Source: Thermoplasmata archaeon (GTDB lineage Archaea; Thermoplasmatota; Thermoplasmata; Lutacidiplasmatales; UBA184). From it: a DNA stretch of 64,000 nucleotides. The notes beneath the pieces are model-generated. The model did no database searches, was not told where the DNA came from, and saw only the letters and a program-made list of their open reading frames with translations. Positions 56,369 to 64,000 of the stretch are shown here, piece after piece (the stretch's first letter is position 1; each line of letters opens with the position of its first letter). The position numbers were made by a program, and so were the translations under genes. The DNA is taken from NCBI GenBank assembly GCA_022750055.1, contig JAKIWL010000001.1, positions 310,001 to 374,000 of the forward strand, given 5' to 3'.

Positions 56369-56552
56369 CGGTTGACGGGTCCTCCCCTACAGGCGCACCG
56401 CCCGTCAAGGGGGTGGCGGTCGACAGTAGTGCCTCCGGAGTTTAATCCCTCCGATTTGCGCTGGCTCGCCGCGTAGCGACCTCGTCGGGGCGGCGCCCGG
56501 CCCCCTTGGGCGCCGCGCTTCCCTCCGGCCGCACTGCTCCCCGCGACGCCGG

Positions 56553-56562
56553 CTTTATCTTA
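56553..56562 (+). promoter_or_regulatory. TATA-like box of the PAC2 gene
   Basis: ctttatctta lies about 31 bases before the ATG at 56589, indicating a leaderless start. Confidence 0.55.
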
Positions 56563-56588
56563 GGAGGCCCCAATTGGACCGGTCGAGG

Positions 56589-57371
56589 ATGGCAGTCTCG
56601 GCCGAGGAGATCCGGATCGTCGATACCCGCGACGAGCCCCTGCAGGGGGCGATGATGGTCATCGGGTTTCCCACCCATGGCCTCGTGGGGTCCGTCGCGG
56701 CTTCCTATCTCGTGCATGCCCTCGACATGACGAGCGTAGCGTACATGACGAGCGAGCGGTTCCCGCCCACGGTCATCATGGAGGAGGGCGTGGTCAGCGC
56801 CCCGGTCCGGTTCTACGTCAGCAAGCTAGTGTGCGGGGTCGACCGGTCCTGCCAGCAGCTCCTGGTCGCGATCTCCGACATCCAGCCCCCGCCCGAGCTC
56901 CTCCCGGCCCTGTCCCGTCGGCTCCTCGACTGGGCGGAGACGAAAGGGGTGCAGTTGCTCGTCGTCGTGGAGGGACAGCCCGTGGACGAGCAGGTTCACG
57001 GCGACGCTCGGGTCGTGGCGATGGCGAACCGCGCCGCCGCCCCCCTGCTCGCGAAGTACTCCTTCGAGCCGGCCAACGGGGTCGTCACGGGGTTCGCCGG
57101 AGGCCTCTTGTTGTCCGCGATCGGCCGGCAGCTGCCGGTCCTCTGTCTCGTCGCGCAGGCCCACAAGGACTTTCCGGACGCCCGAGCGGCGGCCAAAGTG
57201 ATCGAGTCGATCAACCCGCTCGTCCCCCTGATGGTCCTCGACACCAAACCCCTGCGAGAGAAGGCCGAGGAGATCGAGGCGGAGGTTCGCCAGACGTTGA
57301 AGCAATCGGAAAAATCGCTCTCGGGGATGCGGCCCCCCGACGTGGGCGGGCCGGGTGAGATGTATCGCTGA
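56589..57371 (+). CDS. PAC2-family protein (proteasome assembly chaperone-like)
   Basis: About 260 residues. PAC2 proteins are related to eukaryotic proteasome assembly chaperones; archaeal ones may help 20S proteasome assembly or have other roles. The sequence has the typical MVIGFPTHGLVGSVAASYLV start, VCGVDRSCQQLLVAISD-like central strand and TGFAGGLLLSAIGRQ. The C-terminal tail is helical (LREKAEEIEAEVRQTLKQ) and may dock on a partner. A TTG at 56574 would add five residues but the ATG at 56589 fits the promoter. Confidence 0.88.
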   Translation: MAVSAEEIRIVDTRDEPLQGAMMVIGFPTHGLVGSVAASYLVHALDMTSVAYMTSERFPPTVIMEEGVVSAPVRFYVSKLVCGVDRSCQQLLVAISDIQPPPELLPALSRRLLDWAETKGVQLLVVVEGQPVDEQVHGDARVVAMANRAAAPLLAKYSFEPANGVVTGFAGGLLLSAIGRQLPVLCLVAQAHKDFPDARAAAKVIESINPLVPLMVLDTKPLREKAEEIEAEVRQTLKQSEKSLSGMRPPDVGGPGEMYR

Positions 57372-57894
57372 GACCGCCTTGCGCCCTACCGGCTCGGTGG
57401 TCGCGAGCGAGCCCGGTCCGGTCCTCCTCCGACTCTTCCAGGGGCGGGACGTCTCCGAGATCAGCCGGATCGTCGCCGAATCCCTCCACGAACACTACGA
57501 CCCATCGTTGTACTTCTCCCTCAGCCAGGCCTGGCCCGACGGCTTCCTCATCGCCTCCGATACGATGGACCGGCCCGTCGGCTTCCTGCTCGGCGTGAGC
57601 CAAGTTCCCGGCGAGGCGCGCGTCCTGATGTTCGCGGTGGACCGGAACTATCGGATCCGCGGGGTCGGGACCCGGCTCATGGACGCGTTCCTGGAGCGCT
57701 GCCGGACGAAGCTCCTGCGGCGAGCGACCCTGGAGGTCCGGGTCAGCAACGCGACCGCCATCCGATTCTACACGCGCTTTGCGTTCTCGGTGACCGACCT
57801 CCTTCGGGGGTACTACTCCGATGGGGAGAACGGCTACCAGATGGCCCGGGAGGTCGCCGAGCGCCCCCCCGGGTCCGGTGGGCTCGGGGCTTGA
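57355..57894 (+). CDS. GNAT-family N-acetyltransferase (RimI-like)
   Basis: Up to 179 residues. Acetyl-CoA-binding motif A is VDRNYRIRGVGTRLMDAFLE, and LRRATLEVRVSNATAIRFYTRFAF is the typical motif B, seen in RimI/Nat protein acetyltransferases. The GTG at 57355 overlaps PAC2; a TTG at 57379 or GTG at 57397 are equally plausible and would give a shorter, cleaner N-terminus. May acetylate protein N-termini or a ribosomal protein. Confidence 0.82.
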   Translation: MRCIAETALRPTGSVVASEPGPVLLRLFQGRDVSEISRIVAESLHEHYDPSLYFSLSQAWPDGFLIASDTMDRPVGFLLGVSQVPGEARVLMFAVDRNYRIRGVGTRLMDAFLERCRTKLLRRATLEVRVSNATAIRFYTRFAFSVTDLLRGYYSDGENGYQMAREVAERPPGSGGLGA

Positions 57895-57932
57895 GAAACC
57901 CCTTTACACCGCTCGGGCTCGCGGGGCCATCC

Positions 57933-59174
57933 ATGTCGAACCCGTGGCCGACCGCCCGCGAGCTGATGACCCCCAAGCCGATCACTCTCTCGACGGACGC
58001 CCCTCTGTCGCGCGCCCTCGGCCTCATGCGCACGAACGGGATCCACGAGATCCCGATCCTGCGCAACGGTCGCCTGACCGGCATGATCACGTTCGATTCG
58101 ATCGCTCGGCACACCAACCTCGCCTTGTCGATGAAGGTCGAACACCTGATGGTCCTGCCCCCGGTCATCACTCCGTCGGCCGAGTATCCCGAGCTCGCCG
58201 AGCAGCTGCTCTCCGTCGGGCTCCGGGCGGCGCCCGTGGTGGGGAAGCGAGGGGAGCTCGTGGGCGTCGTCTCCCGGACCGACCTCGTCCGGGTCCTTCC
58301 GAACCTGCCTGCCCTTGCCCAACATCGGGTCGAGGAGATCGCGAACCCCGTGAACCTGATCCTATCGGAGAACGACCCGTGCTCCCAGCTCTTCAATCAG
58401 GTTCGACTGCTCGAAGAGCACCCGCTCCCGGTGGCCGACCGGGCTGGCCACCTCGTCGGGGCGGTCGGACTGGCCGACCTGGGGCAAGTGCTCTGGAAGC
58501 CCCTGCTGCCCGGCAAGCGGGACCGTCGGGGACCCGGCCGGATCGGCGACATCACCATCGGGACGGTGATGCACACACCGGCTCTCACGGTCGAGGCCGG
58601 GTCTTCGTCGGGGGCGGCCGCGCTCGCCATGTCGCGGGCCAAGGTGTCGAGCGCGTTCCTCGTGGAGAGGGGCGTCCCGGTCGGGATCGTCTCCCAGGCG
58701 TCGCTGCTGGGCCTCGCCGTGGGGCTCGCCGAAAGCCTGACCCCGACCAAGCTGAGCGACGTCTATGTCCAGATCCACGGTCTGCGAGGCTCGGGCGATC
58801 CCGAGACCCTCTCGGAGATCGACCAGCTCGTGGCGAAGGGACTGCGACGCATCGCCCATCACGCCCGGCCCACCCTGCTTTCCCTCGACGTCTCACCGCA
58901 CTCGGCTCGCGCCGGGGACGCGACCGTCCACGTCCGAGTCCAGACCGACGAGGGGATCTACTATGCGACCGTCACGGACTGGAGCTTCTTCGCCTCGGTG
59001 ACCTCGGCGCTCGACGACATCGAGGGGCAGGCCCGTCGTGCCCACGAGACGAAAGAGCGCCGTCACCGCCGCGCCCCCGGCCGCAAGGCCTCCCTGACCG
59101 AGGACTCCCCGGTCACCGAGGAGGTCGAGGCGAAGATCCGGGCCGCGACCGGCGACCGGGACGAGGACGAGTGA
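57933..59174 (+). CDS. multi-CBS-domain protein with hibernation-factor-like C-terminus
   Basis: About 413 residues from the ATG at 57933, 28 bases after a TATA-like patch (cctttacacc, 57901-57910). Four CBS modules follow one another (PTARELMTPKPITLSTDAP, VEHLMVLPPVITPSAE, VEEIANPVNLILSEND, IGTVMHTPALTVEAG), able to sense adenine nucleotides. The last 110 residues (DVYVQIHGLRGSGDPE, then VHVRVQTDEGIYYATVTDW, then ALDDIEGQARRAHETKERR) resemble the S30AE/HPF ribosome-hibernation fold. This suggests an energy-sensing ribosome-associated factor, which I infer; NAC follows directly. Confidence 0.82.
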   Translation: MSNPWPTARELMTPKPITLSTDAPLSRALGLMRTNGIHEIPILRNGRLTGMITFDSIARHTNLALSMKVEHLMVLPPVITPSAEYPELAEQLLSVGLRAAPVVGKRGELVGVVSRTDLVRVLPNLPALAQHRVEEIANPVNLILSENDPCSQLFNQVRLLEEHPLPVADRAGHLVGAVGLADLGQVLWKPLLPGKRDRRGPGRIGDITIGTVMHTPALTVEAGSSSGAAALAMSRAKVSSAFLVERGVPVGIVSQASLLGLAVGLAESLTPTKLSDVYVQIHGLRGSGDPETLSEIDQLVAKGLRRIAHHARPTLLSLDVSPHSARAGDATVHVRVQTDEGIYYATVTDWSFFASVTSALDDIEGQARRAHETKERRHRRAPGRKASLTEDSPVTEEVEAKIRAATGDRDEDE

Positions 59175-59214
59175 TCGCGGCCAGAGGCCTGCGGTCGGGA
59201 AGGGAGATTCGAAC

Positions 59215-59625
59215 ATGATGCCGGGAGGTCCGAGGAACGCTCGGCAGATGCAGATGATGATGCGACGGCTGGGTATGACCACCGAGCCCCTCGACGGGGT
59301 GGAGGAGGTCATCGTCCGGACGAAAAAGGAAGAGCACGTCTTCCGCGCGCCCGAGGTCACCGTCGTGTCCGTCCAGGGGGTGACGACCTACCAGGTCGTC
59401 GGCCAACCCGAGGTCCGGCCCCGAACGACCGCGGGCCCGCCGTCGCCCGGACACCCGACGTCCGTCCCTCTCCCGTTGGGCCCGCCGGAGGAGGACATCC
59501 AGCTCGTGATGGAGCAAGGGGGCGTCCCCCGACCCGAGGCGATGGCCGCGCTGGCGGCGACGAACGGGGAACCGGCCGAAGCGATCTTACGGCTGCTCGC
59601 GCGGCGGGGCCCGGGTGACGGGTAG
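59215..59625 (+). CDS. nac: nascent polypeptide-associated complex protein
   Basis: 136 residues. Ribosome-bound chaperone contacting nascent chains. The NAC domain is seen in GMTTEPLDGVEEVIVRTKKEEHV plus VFRAPEVTVVSVQGVTTYQVVG (given in parts), and the UBA domain at the C-terminus in EEDIQLVMEQGGVPRPEAMAALAATNGEPAEAILRLL (parts). A Pro-rich linker joins them. Starts at the first of two adjacent ATGs (59215 or 59218). Gene follows the CBS protein and overlaps the Nudix gene by 11 bases. Confidence 0.93.
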   Translation: MMPGGPRNARQMQMMMRRLGMTTEPLDGVEEVIVRTKKEEHVFRAPEVTVVSVQGVTTYQVVGQPEVRPRTTAGPPSPGHPTSVPLPLGPPEEDIQLVMEQGGVPRPEAMAALAATNGEPAEAILRLLARRGPGDG

Positions 59626-60076
59626 GGTCCCGTCCCCGGTCCAAGAGTGCGTCGAGGGGTACCTCTTCCACGGCCGGCCCCCCCGATTCCTGATCCTCCG
59701 TCGCCCCCCCGAGCGGGACCGGATCTGGGTGCCCGTGAGCGGCAAGGTCGAGCCATCCGACCGGGATTTCGAATCGGCGCTCCGCCGCGAGCTCGTGGAG
59801 GAGACGGGGGTGGCCGACCCGACGCGCGTCTTCCCGCTGGACTGGGAGGTCGAATTCGACGGCCCGGACGGACGCCGGTGGCGGCTGCATGGATTCGGGG
59901 TCGAACTGCCACGGGAAGCGATCCCCCGGCTCTCTCGCGAGCACGAGGACTTCGCCTGGCTGGGGGTCCGGGAGGCGGTCTCCCGACTCCACTACCCGGA
60001 CAACCGGGAGGCCATCGAACGACTCGTGCGCTTTCTCGAGAAAGAGGCGGCTCCCTCCTCGCCCCCAAACCTTTAG
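59615..60076 (+). CDS. Nudix hydrolase, Ap4A-hydrolase-like
   Basis: 153 residues from a GTG overlapping the NAC end. The Nudix box GKVEPSDRDFESALRRELVEETGV has the core R-E-L-x-E-E-x-G but one extra residue in the spacing and Asp in place of the first Glu, close to the diadenosine-tetraphosphate hydrolase type. It should cleave a nucleoside diphosphate linked to another moiety. Position beside translation genes may reflect cleaning of Ap4A made by tRNA synthetases, but that is inference. Confidence 0.85.
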   Translation: MTGRVPSPVQECVEGYLFHGRPPRFLILRRPPERDRIWVPVSGKVEPSDRDFESALRRELVEETGVADPTRVFPLDWEVEFDGPDGRRWRLHGFGVELPREAIPRLSREHEDFAWLGVREAVSRLHYPDNREAIERLVRFLEKEAAPSSPPNL

Positions 60077-60109
60077 CGATTCTCTATCCGTTCAACCCCG
60101 GGGAGGAGG

Positions 60110-61192
60110 ATGGGCGTGACCGACGAGCCGGTGAGCGGATCCTCAGGCCTAAGCTTCCTCGACCCTGCCAGTCCGGAGATCTCCCGGGATCCGCCCTCCA
60201 TCGTTCTCCCTCGATTCGACCGGGCCCTGTTCGAGGCGGTTCGCCGGGCGGGTCACTCCAAGGTGGCCCTCCAGGTGCCGGCGGGCCTCGTTCGGAACGC
60301 CCACGATCTGGCGGCCGAGCTGGGACGGGAGGCCGGAGTCTCGGTAGAGCTGGTGGTCCGCGCCTGCTTTGGAGCGTGCGACTTCCCCGGCCCATCGGAG
60401 GTACCCGACGCCGACGCGCTCGTGGTGTTGGGCCACTCCCCGATCCCGAATGTGCCCCGGATCCTGCCGACCTATTTCGTCGAGATGCGATACCCCGTGT
60501 CGGGAGTGGGGTCGCTCGCCGAGACCATCGTACAGGGAGGAGTTCCGAGCCGTCTCGGTCTGGTGGCATCGGTCCAGCACCTCGACCTAGTCGACCCGCT
60601 CCGGCGGGCGCTCGCCGAGCGGGGGGTGGCCCTGGAGGTCGGTAGGGGGGACCGTCGGCTCGCCTACGCGGCCCAGGCGCTCGGGTGCAATTACACGAGC
60701 GCCCAATCGCTTCGCGAGTCCGTCGACGCCTACCTCTTCCTCGGCACCGGTCGCTTTCATCCGATCGGACTCGCCTTCGCCGTGAACCGACCGGTCTGGA
60801 GCCTCGATCCGTTGCAGGGGGCGCTCGAGCCCCCGATCGACCGCGCCTCCCTCGTCCGCGGGCGTCAGATGATGGTCGCCCGCGCCATGGACGCCCGACG
60901 GTTCGGGGTCCTGGTCTCCTCGTTCGCCGGCCAGAACCGCAGCGGCATGGCGACGACGCTCGTCGAACGGGCTCGGCGACGGGGCCGGGAGGCGGAGATC
61001 CTACGGTTCGCGCGGCTGGAGCCGGCCGACCTCGAGGGGCGGGACCTGGACGCGTACGTGAACACGGCGTGTCCGCGGATCGCCCTCGATGACTCGGCCC
61101 TGTACGCGAGACCCATGCTGACCCCTCCGGAATTCCTCATGGCCCTAGGGGAGCTCCCGCTCGATCCGTACCGGTTCGACACCTACCACTGA
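60110..61192 (+). CDS. dph2: diphthamide biosynthesis enzyme Dph2
   Basis: 360 residues. Adds the 3-amino-3-carboxypropyl group from SAM to the histidine of elongation factor 2, using a 4Fe-4S cluster. Three cluster cysteines are at C86/C90 (RACFGACD), about 193 (LGCNYTSA) and about 322 (NTACPRIALDD). In archaea Dph2 works as a homodimer. A TATA-like patch (acctttagcg, 60069-60078) and purine-rich gggaggagg precede the ATG at 60110. Confidence 0.95.
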   Translation: MGVTDEPVSGSSGLSFLDPASPEISRDPPSIVLPRFDRALFEAVRRAGHSKVALQVPAGLVRNAHDLAAELGREAGVSVELVVRACFGACDFPGPSEVPDADALVVLGHSPIPNVPRILPTYFVEMRYPVSGVGSLAETIVQGGVPSRLGLVASVQHLDLVDPLRRALAERGVALEVGRGDRRLAYAAQALGCNYTSAQSLRESVDAYLFLGTGRFHPIGLAFAVNRPVWSLDPLQGALEPPIDRASLVRGRQMMVARAMDARRFGVLVSSFAGQNRSGMATTLVERARRRGREAEILRFARLEPADLEGRDLDAYVNTACPRIALDDSALYARPMLTPPEFLMALGELPLDPYRFDTYH

Positions 61193-61354
61193 GGGGGAGC
61201 TCCGGAGGCTACCCGACGGCGCCCTGGGCACAAGGGTGGGTAGGAATCCCCCGGGTCGGATCCGTCCCGGGACCGGGTCACCCATCCGGGGACCAACTAG
61301 CACGCCTCCGGGACACAATCGGTAAGAAATCGCCCTCCCTGACTCCCCTCAAGC

Positions 61355-61765
61355 ATGCAGGTCTTGCGGGCCGTCGGGGTGGCGCTGGTGCTTCTCGGGA
61401 TCGGATCGATCTCGATATCGCTCGCGGGCGGCTCCTCGCACCTGTACCTCCTCCTGGTCATCCCCGTCGTGACGGGTAGTTCGGCCTGGTTCCTCGGCGG
61501 CACGGCGTCGCTCTCCGTAGGACTGATCTTGTTCGCCGTCGGCTACCCGGCAGACCGGTCCGAGGGCCGGCGCCCGGACGAGGGCGACGAGGAAGGTCCC
61601 GATAGGGATCGGGCCGGTTCCTCTGGCGGTGGCGTCGTGCTGATCGGTCCGATCCCGATCTTCTTCGGCGGAGCTCGCCAGTTCGCCGACCGATACTACT
61701 GGCTCGCGCTCGGGGCGGGCGTGGCGACCTTCGCCGCGGTGCTCGTCGTCCTCTACCTCGCCTGA
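61355..61765 (+). CDS. DUF131 membrane protein
   Basis: 136 residues with three to four membrane helices. VVLIGPIPIFFGGA is the hallmark of archaeal DUF131. Function unknown. The insertion of charged residues (DRSEGRRPDEGDEEGPDRDR) before the motif is unusually long. A TATA-like patch (ggtaagaaatc, about 61321-61331) lies 30 bases upstream. Its end overlaps the convergent pdxT by 13 bases. The 160 bases before it hold no recognised feature. Confidence 0.85.
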   Translation: MQVLRAVGVALVLLGIGSISISLAGGSSHLYLLLVIPVVTGSSAWFLGGTASLSVGLILFAVGYPADRSEGRRPDEGDEEGPDRDRAGSSGGGVVLIGPIPIFFGGARQFADRYYWLALGAGVATFAAVLVVLYLA

Positions 61766-62355
61766 TCCCAGCCGAGGGTCTCCTTCAGGAACTGCTCGTG
61801 GATCCGGGGGTCGCCGGACAGCTCCGGGTGGAACGAAAGACCCCAGAGGGGACCGGATCGGACGCCCACTACCTCCTCGCCCCGACGGGCGAACGCGGTC
61901 GTGGACCCCTGGACGTGCAGGATCCGGGGGGCCCGGATGAAGATACCGGGGAAGGGCGGTCCCGAGAGTCCGTCGACGGTGACGTTCGCCTCGAAGGACT
62001 CCCGCTGGCGGCCGTGGTCGTTTCGGCGTACCGTGATGTCCAGCATGGGGATCGGGGTCGGGTCCCGCCCTCCGGGGACCGGATCGAGCTGGCGGCTTAG
62101 GAGGATCAATCCGGCGCACGTGGCGAGGACCGGAAGTCCCGCGCCGATCCGGGCCGTCAAGGGGCCCCGCAACGCCGCTTCATCGAGAAGGTTCGACAGG
62201 GTAGTGCTCTCCCCTCCTGGAATCGAGAGGGCGGACACCGCCGCCAGGCCGTCGCGGTCCCGGACGAGCACGACCGACCCGGGTCCGAGCAGGTGCTCGA
62301 ACGCGCTACGGTGTTCGGGAACGTCCCCCTGCAGCGCGAGAACGCCGACCTTCAC
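61753..62355 (-). CDS. pdxT: pyridoxal 5'-phosphate synthase glutaminase subunit
   Basis: About 200 residues from a GTG overlapping the HMG-CoA reductase stop. Glutaminase that feeds ammonia to PdxS in vitamin B6 synthesis. VGVLALQGDVPEHRSAF and SIPGGESTTLSNLL are typical; the catalytic triad is Cys in LATCAGLILLS and His-Glu in LSFHPELSGDP. No pdxS is in this window. The frame extends upstream through the reductase gene, so the GTG at 62355 was chosen. Confidence 0.94.
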   Translation of the reverse strand: MKVGVLALQGDVPEHRSAFEHLLGPGSVVLVRDRDGLAAVSALSIPGGESTTLSNLLDEAALRGPLTARIGAGLPVLATCAGLILLSRQLDPVPGGRDPTPIPMLDITVRRNDHGRQRESFEANVTVDGLSGPPFPGIFIRAPRILHVQGSTTAFARRGEEVVGVRSGPLWGLSFHPELSGDPRIHEQFLKETLGWDQAR

Positions 62356-63659
62356 GGGAGGACGGGTCGGCGTAACGCCTCCAGGACCTCGCGCGCCCGG
62401 TCGATCCGGATCGCGTGCTCTTCGATGAGGCGCGCCACGACCGCATCGACCTCCTCGGGCCGGGCCCCCGCCGTGGTCGCGATGTTGCGGGCGTGTAGCT
62501 CCATGTGACCGCGCTGGATCCCCTCCGTGGCGAGGGCGCGCAGGGCAGCAAAGTTCTGCGCCAGGCCCACGGAGGCGAGGACCTGGGCGAGTTCCTGGGC
62601 CCCTTTCACACCGAGCAGTTTCACGCAGGCCTTCGCCGTCGGGTGGACCGCCGTGGCTCCCCCGATGAGGCCCACGGCGGTCGGGAGCTCGATCGTCCCG
62701 ACCAGATTCCCCTCCGGATCCTTCTCGTAGGTGGTCAGCGGGCGGACGACGCCACCGTCCCGGGCGAGGAAGGCGGCGTACGTGTGCGCCCCGCTCTCGA
62801 TGGCACGGAAATCGTTGCCGGTCGCGACCACGACCGCGGAGACCCCGTTCATGATCCCCTTGTTGTGCGTCGCACACCGATAGGGATCCACGAGCGCGAG
62901 GGTGTAGGCGTCGAGGATCGCGTCGACGACCTGAGGGCCCGTCGCCGTCTCGGTCTTCAACAGGTCGACGGGGAACGTCGCCGTCGCGCGGGCGAGTCGC
63001 TGTACGGCGAGGTTAGAGATGATCCGCAGGACGGCCCGACCCCGGGCGAGCCGGGCGAGCTCGGGGGCGAGGGCCTCGCACATGGTGTTCACCGCGTTCA
63101 TCCCCCCCGCGTCGCGGGCGTCGACGAGGAGGTGCACGACCACCATCGTACCCCTCGGGGTGGGGATGATCCGGACCTCGAGGTCCCGGGCCCCGCCCCC
63201 GAACTTCACGAGCATCGGGTCTTTGGCGTTGGCCCTGGCGAGCAGGTCATCGCGCGCGCTCAGGATGCGGACGCGGGAGGCCGCCGGGTCGACCACATCC
63301 AGGAGCTGGATCTGCCCGATCATCACTGGGGCGGTGGTCTGTGCGTGGAATCCTCCGGCGGCTCTAGCCACCTTGGCCGCGTTCGAGGCCGCGGCCACGA
63401 CGCTTGGCTCCTCGATCGCCATCGGGACGAGGTAGTCACGGCCGTTGATCCGGAAGTTCGTGGCGACCCCCACGGGGAGAGGGAAGGAGCCGATCACGTT
63501 CTCGATCATGCGGCTGAGCAGTCCGCCGTCGACGCCGGGTGGAAACTCGAAGGCGCGGGCCTCCTCCTCGGTGAGGCCCGCCCACTCCTGGACGAACTTT
63601 CGGCGATCTACGACGGACAGCTTGTAGAAACCGGACAGTTCGGAGGATCGAGCGTTCAT
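62352..63659 (-). CDS. hmgA: HMG-CoA reductase, class II
   Basis: 435 residues. Makes mevalonate from HMG-CoA for isoprenoid lipids. ENVIGSFPLPVGVATNF, the catalytic Glu region, DAGGMNAVNT (cofactor-binding), HNKGIMNGVSAVVVATGND with the catalytic Lys, and HMELHARNIATTAG with the catalytic His mark the class II enzyme, used by Thermoplasma and Archaeoglobus relatives and probably acquired from bacteria. The ATG at 63659 is preferred over a longer frame. Co-transcribed with pdxT downstream. Confidence 0.93.
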   Translation of the reverse strand: MNARSSELSGFYKLSVVDRRKFVQEWAGLTEEEARAFEFPPGVDGGLLSRMIENVIGSFPLPVGVATNFRINGRDYLVPMAIEEPSVVAAASNAAKVARAAGGFHAQTTAPVMIGQIQLLDVVDPAASRVRILSARDDLLARANAKDPMLVKFGGGARDLEVRIIPTPRGTMVVVHLLVDARDAGGMNAVNTMCEALAPELARLARGRAVLRIISNLAVQRLARATATFPVDLLKTETATGPQVVDAILDAYTLALVDPYRCATHNKGIMNGVSAVVVATGNDFRAIESGAHTYAAFLARDGGVVRPLTTYEKDPEGNLVGTIELPTAVGLIGGATAVHPTAKACVKLLGVKGAQELAQVLASVGLAQNFAALRALATEGIQRGHMELHARNIATTAGARPEEVDAVVARLIEEHAIRIDRAREVLEALRRPVLP

Positions 63660-63669
63660 CCCTCCTCCC

Positions 63670-64000
63670 TCACTCGGACGGGGCTTCGTGGGAGAGGCGC
63701 GCCGTCGTTTGGGCCACGGCCACCCCCTCACCAGGAGGGGGTGGGGGCGGCCGGGCGACCAAGACCTTCGCCGGTCTCAGGAGTCGTCCACGGAATCGAA
63801 AGCCCTGTTGGACGACCTCGGCCACCGTTCCCGGCGGGTGACGCGAGCCCGGTTCGGCCTCCCCGACCACCTCGTGCTCGTCGGCGTTGAAACGGACTCC
63901 GACCCGGGCCACCGGCTCGATCCCTTCCTGCCTCAGGAATCCGTCCCATTCGCGGCCGAGGAGCTCCAAGCCCTTTCGAATGGGATCCGCAGGCGGCGCC
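63670..64000 (-). CDS. grpE: GrpE-like nucleotide exchange factor, C-terminal part
   Basis: The gene runs off the right edge; the 5' end is missing. About 110 residues are visible, ending at the TGA near 63670. IRKGLELLGREWDGFLRQEGIEP is the long helix/hinge, followed by the beta-domain VARVGVRFNADEHEVVGEAEP and VVQQGFRFRGRLLRPAKVLVARP, matching GrpE. GrpE releases ADP from DnaK. Its stop lies just upstream of the hmgA start on the same strand. The first residues visible are not the true start. Confidence 0.82.
   Translation of the reverse strand, partial: APPADPIRKGLELLGREWDGFLRQEGIEPVARVGVRFNADEHEVVGEAEPGSRHPPGTVAEVVQQGFRFRGRLLRPAKVLVARPPPPPPGEGVAVAQTTARLSHEAPSE

Noticed and set aside
54455-56476. 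673-codon plus-strand frame across a glycosyltransferase and the M20 peptidase
   Set aside because: Antisense to two genes with clear catalytic motifs; Arg/Asp/Gly/His-rich shadow composition.

Overview
This window comes from a high-GC archaeon, most likely a Thermoplasmata (Thermoplasmatota) lineage. Archaeal markers include a group II chaperonin (thermosome), the pus10-rpl21e-rpo4-DUF655-ksgA cluster, Dph2, a NAC-type chaperone, a PAC2 protein, a DUF131 protein and a XerA-type recombinase. A class II HMG-CoA reductase, a DUF6015-like protein and a GrpE-like protein fit Thermoplasmata. Many genes have a TATA-like box about 25-38 nt before the start codon and little or no leader, as expected for archaeal leaderless transcripts. 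A genus or order cannot be named from sequence alone.

Layout. 1-5.0 kb: end of a winged-helix regulator, a secreted anchored protein, lysS, a small unknown gene and the thermosome. 5.06-19.6 kb: an accessory island with visibly lower GC. It carries (i) a HEPN / HEPN-zinc-ribbon / zinc protein / helicase-nuclease module, (ii) an NTase-fold gene with a coiled-coil partner, (iii) an AbrB regulator divergent from a three-gene GIY-YIG cassette, (iv) an AlbA_2 (Schlafen-type) ATP-binding protein, (v) a type II restriction-modification pair, (vi) RHH and AbrB regulators with palindromic operators, and (vii) a SWIM-finger DDE transposase. A 27/28-nt near-identical direct repeat brackets the island.

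19.8-35 kb: a frameshifted DoxX gene, the ribosome/RNA polymerase cluster, a PrsW protease, a 3-hydroxyacyl-CoA dehydrogenase, a tRNA thiolase-like protein, XerA, an FAD oxidoreductase, ThyX, MetRS, a PHP phosphoesterase, a DsbA-like protein and an aquaporin. 35-44.7 kb: tRNA-Cys, a type II NADH dehydrogenase-like protein, a nucleotide-sugar pyrophosphorylase, an aminotransferase/dehydrogenase pair, another aminotransferase, an HNH nuclease and a large Kelch-type surface protein. 44.8-49.1 kb: a MoxR/DUF58 operon. 49.2-56.4 kb: tRNA-Val, LysO, PurA, an aspartate-type aminotransferase, two GT4 glycosyltransferases and an M20 peptidase. 56.6-64 kb: PAC2, GNAT, a CBS protein with a hibernation-factor-like tail, NAC, Nudix, Dph2, DUF131, PdxT, HMG-CoA reductase and a partial GrpE.

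The core regions are dense, with translationally coupled operons (ATGA/GTGA overlaps). The island differs in base composition, gene families and organisation and looks like a defence/mobile region. The best candidate for an undescribed system is the 5.2-10.0 kb HEPN/helicase-nuclease module, followed by the GIY-YIG cassette at 12.6-13.4 kb. No CRISPR array or rRNA gene was seen. The only gene-free stretch near 300 bases is 19539-19847, which holds a terminator-like hairpin and nothing else recognised.
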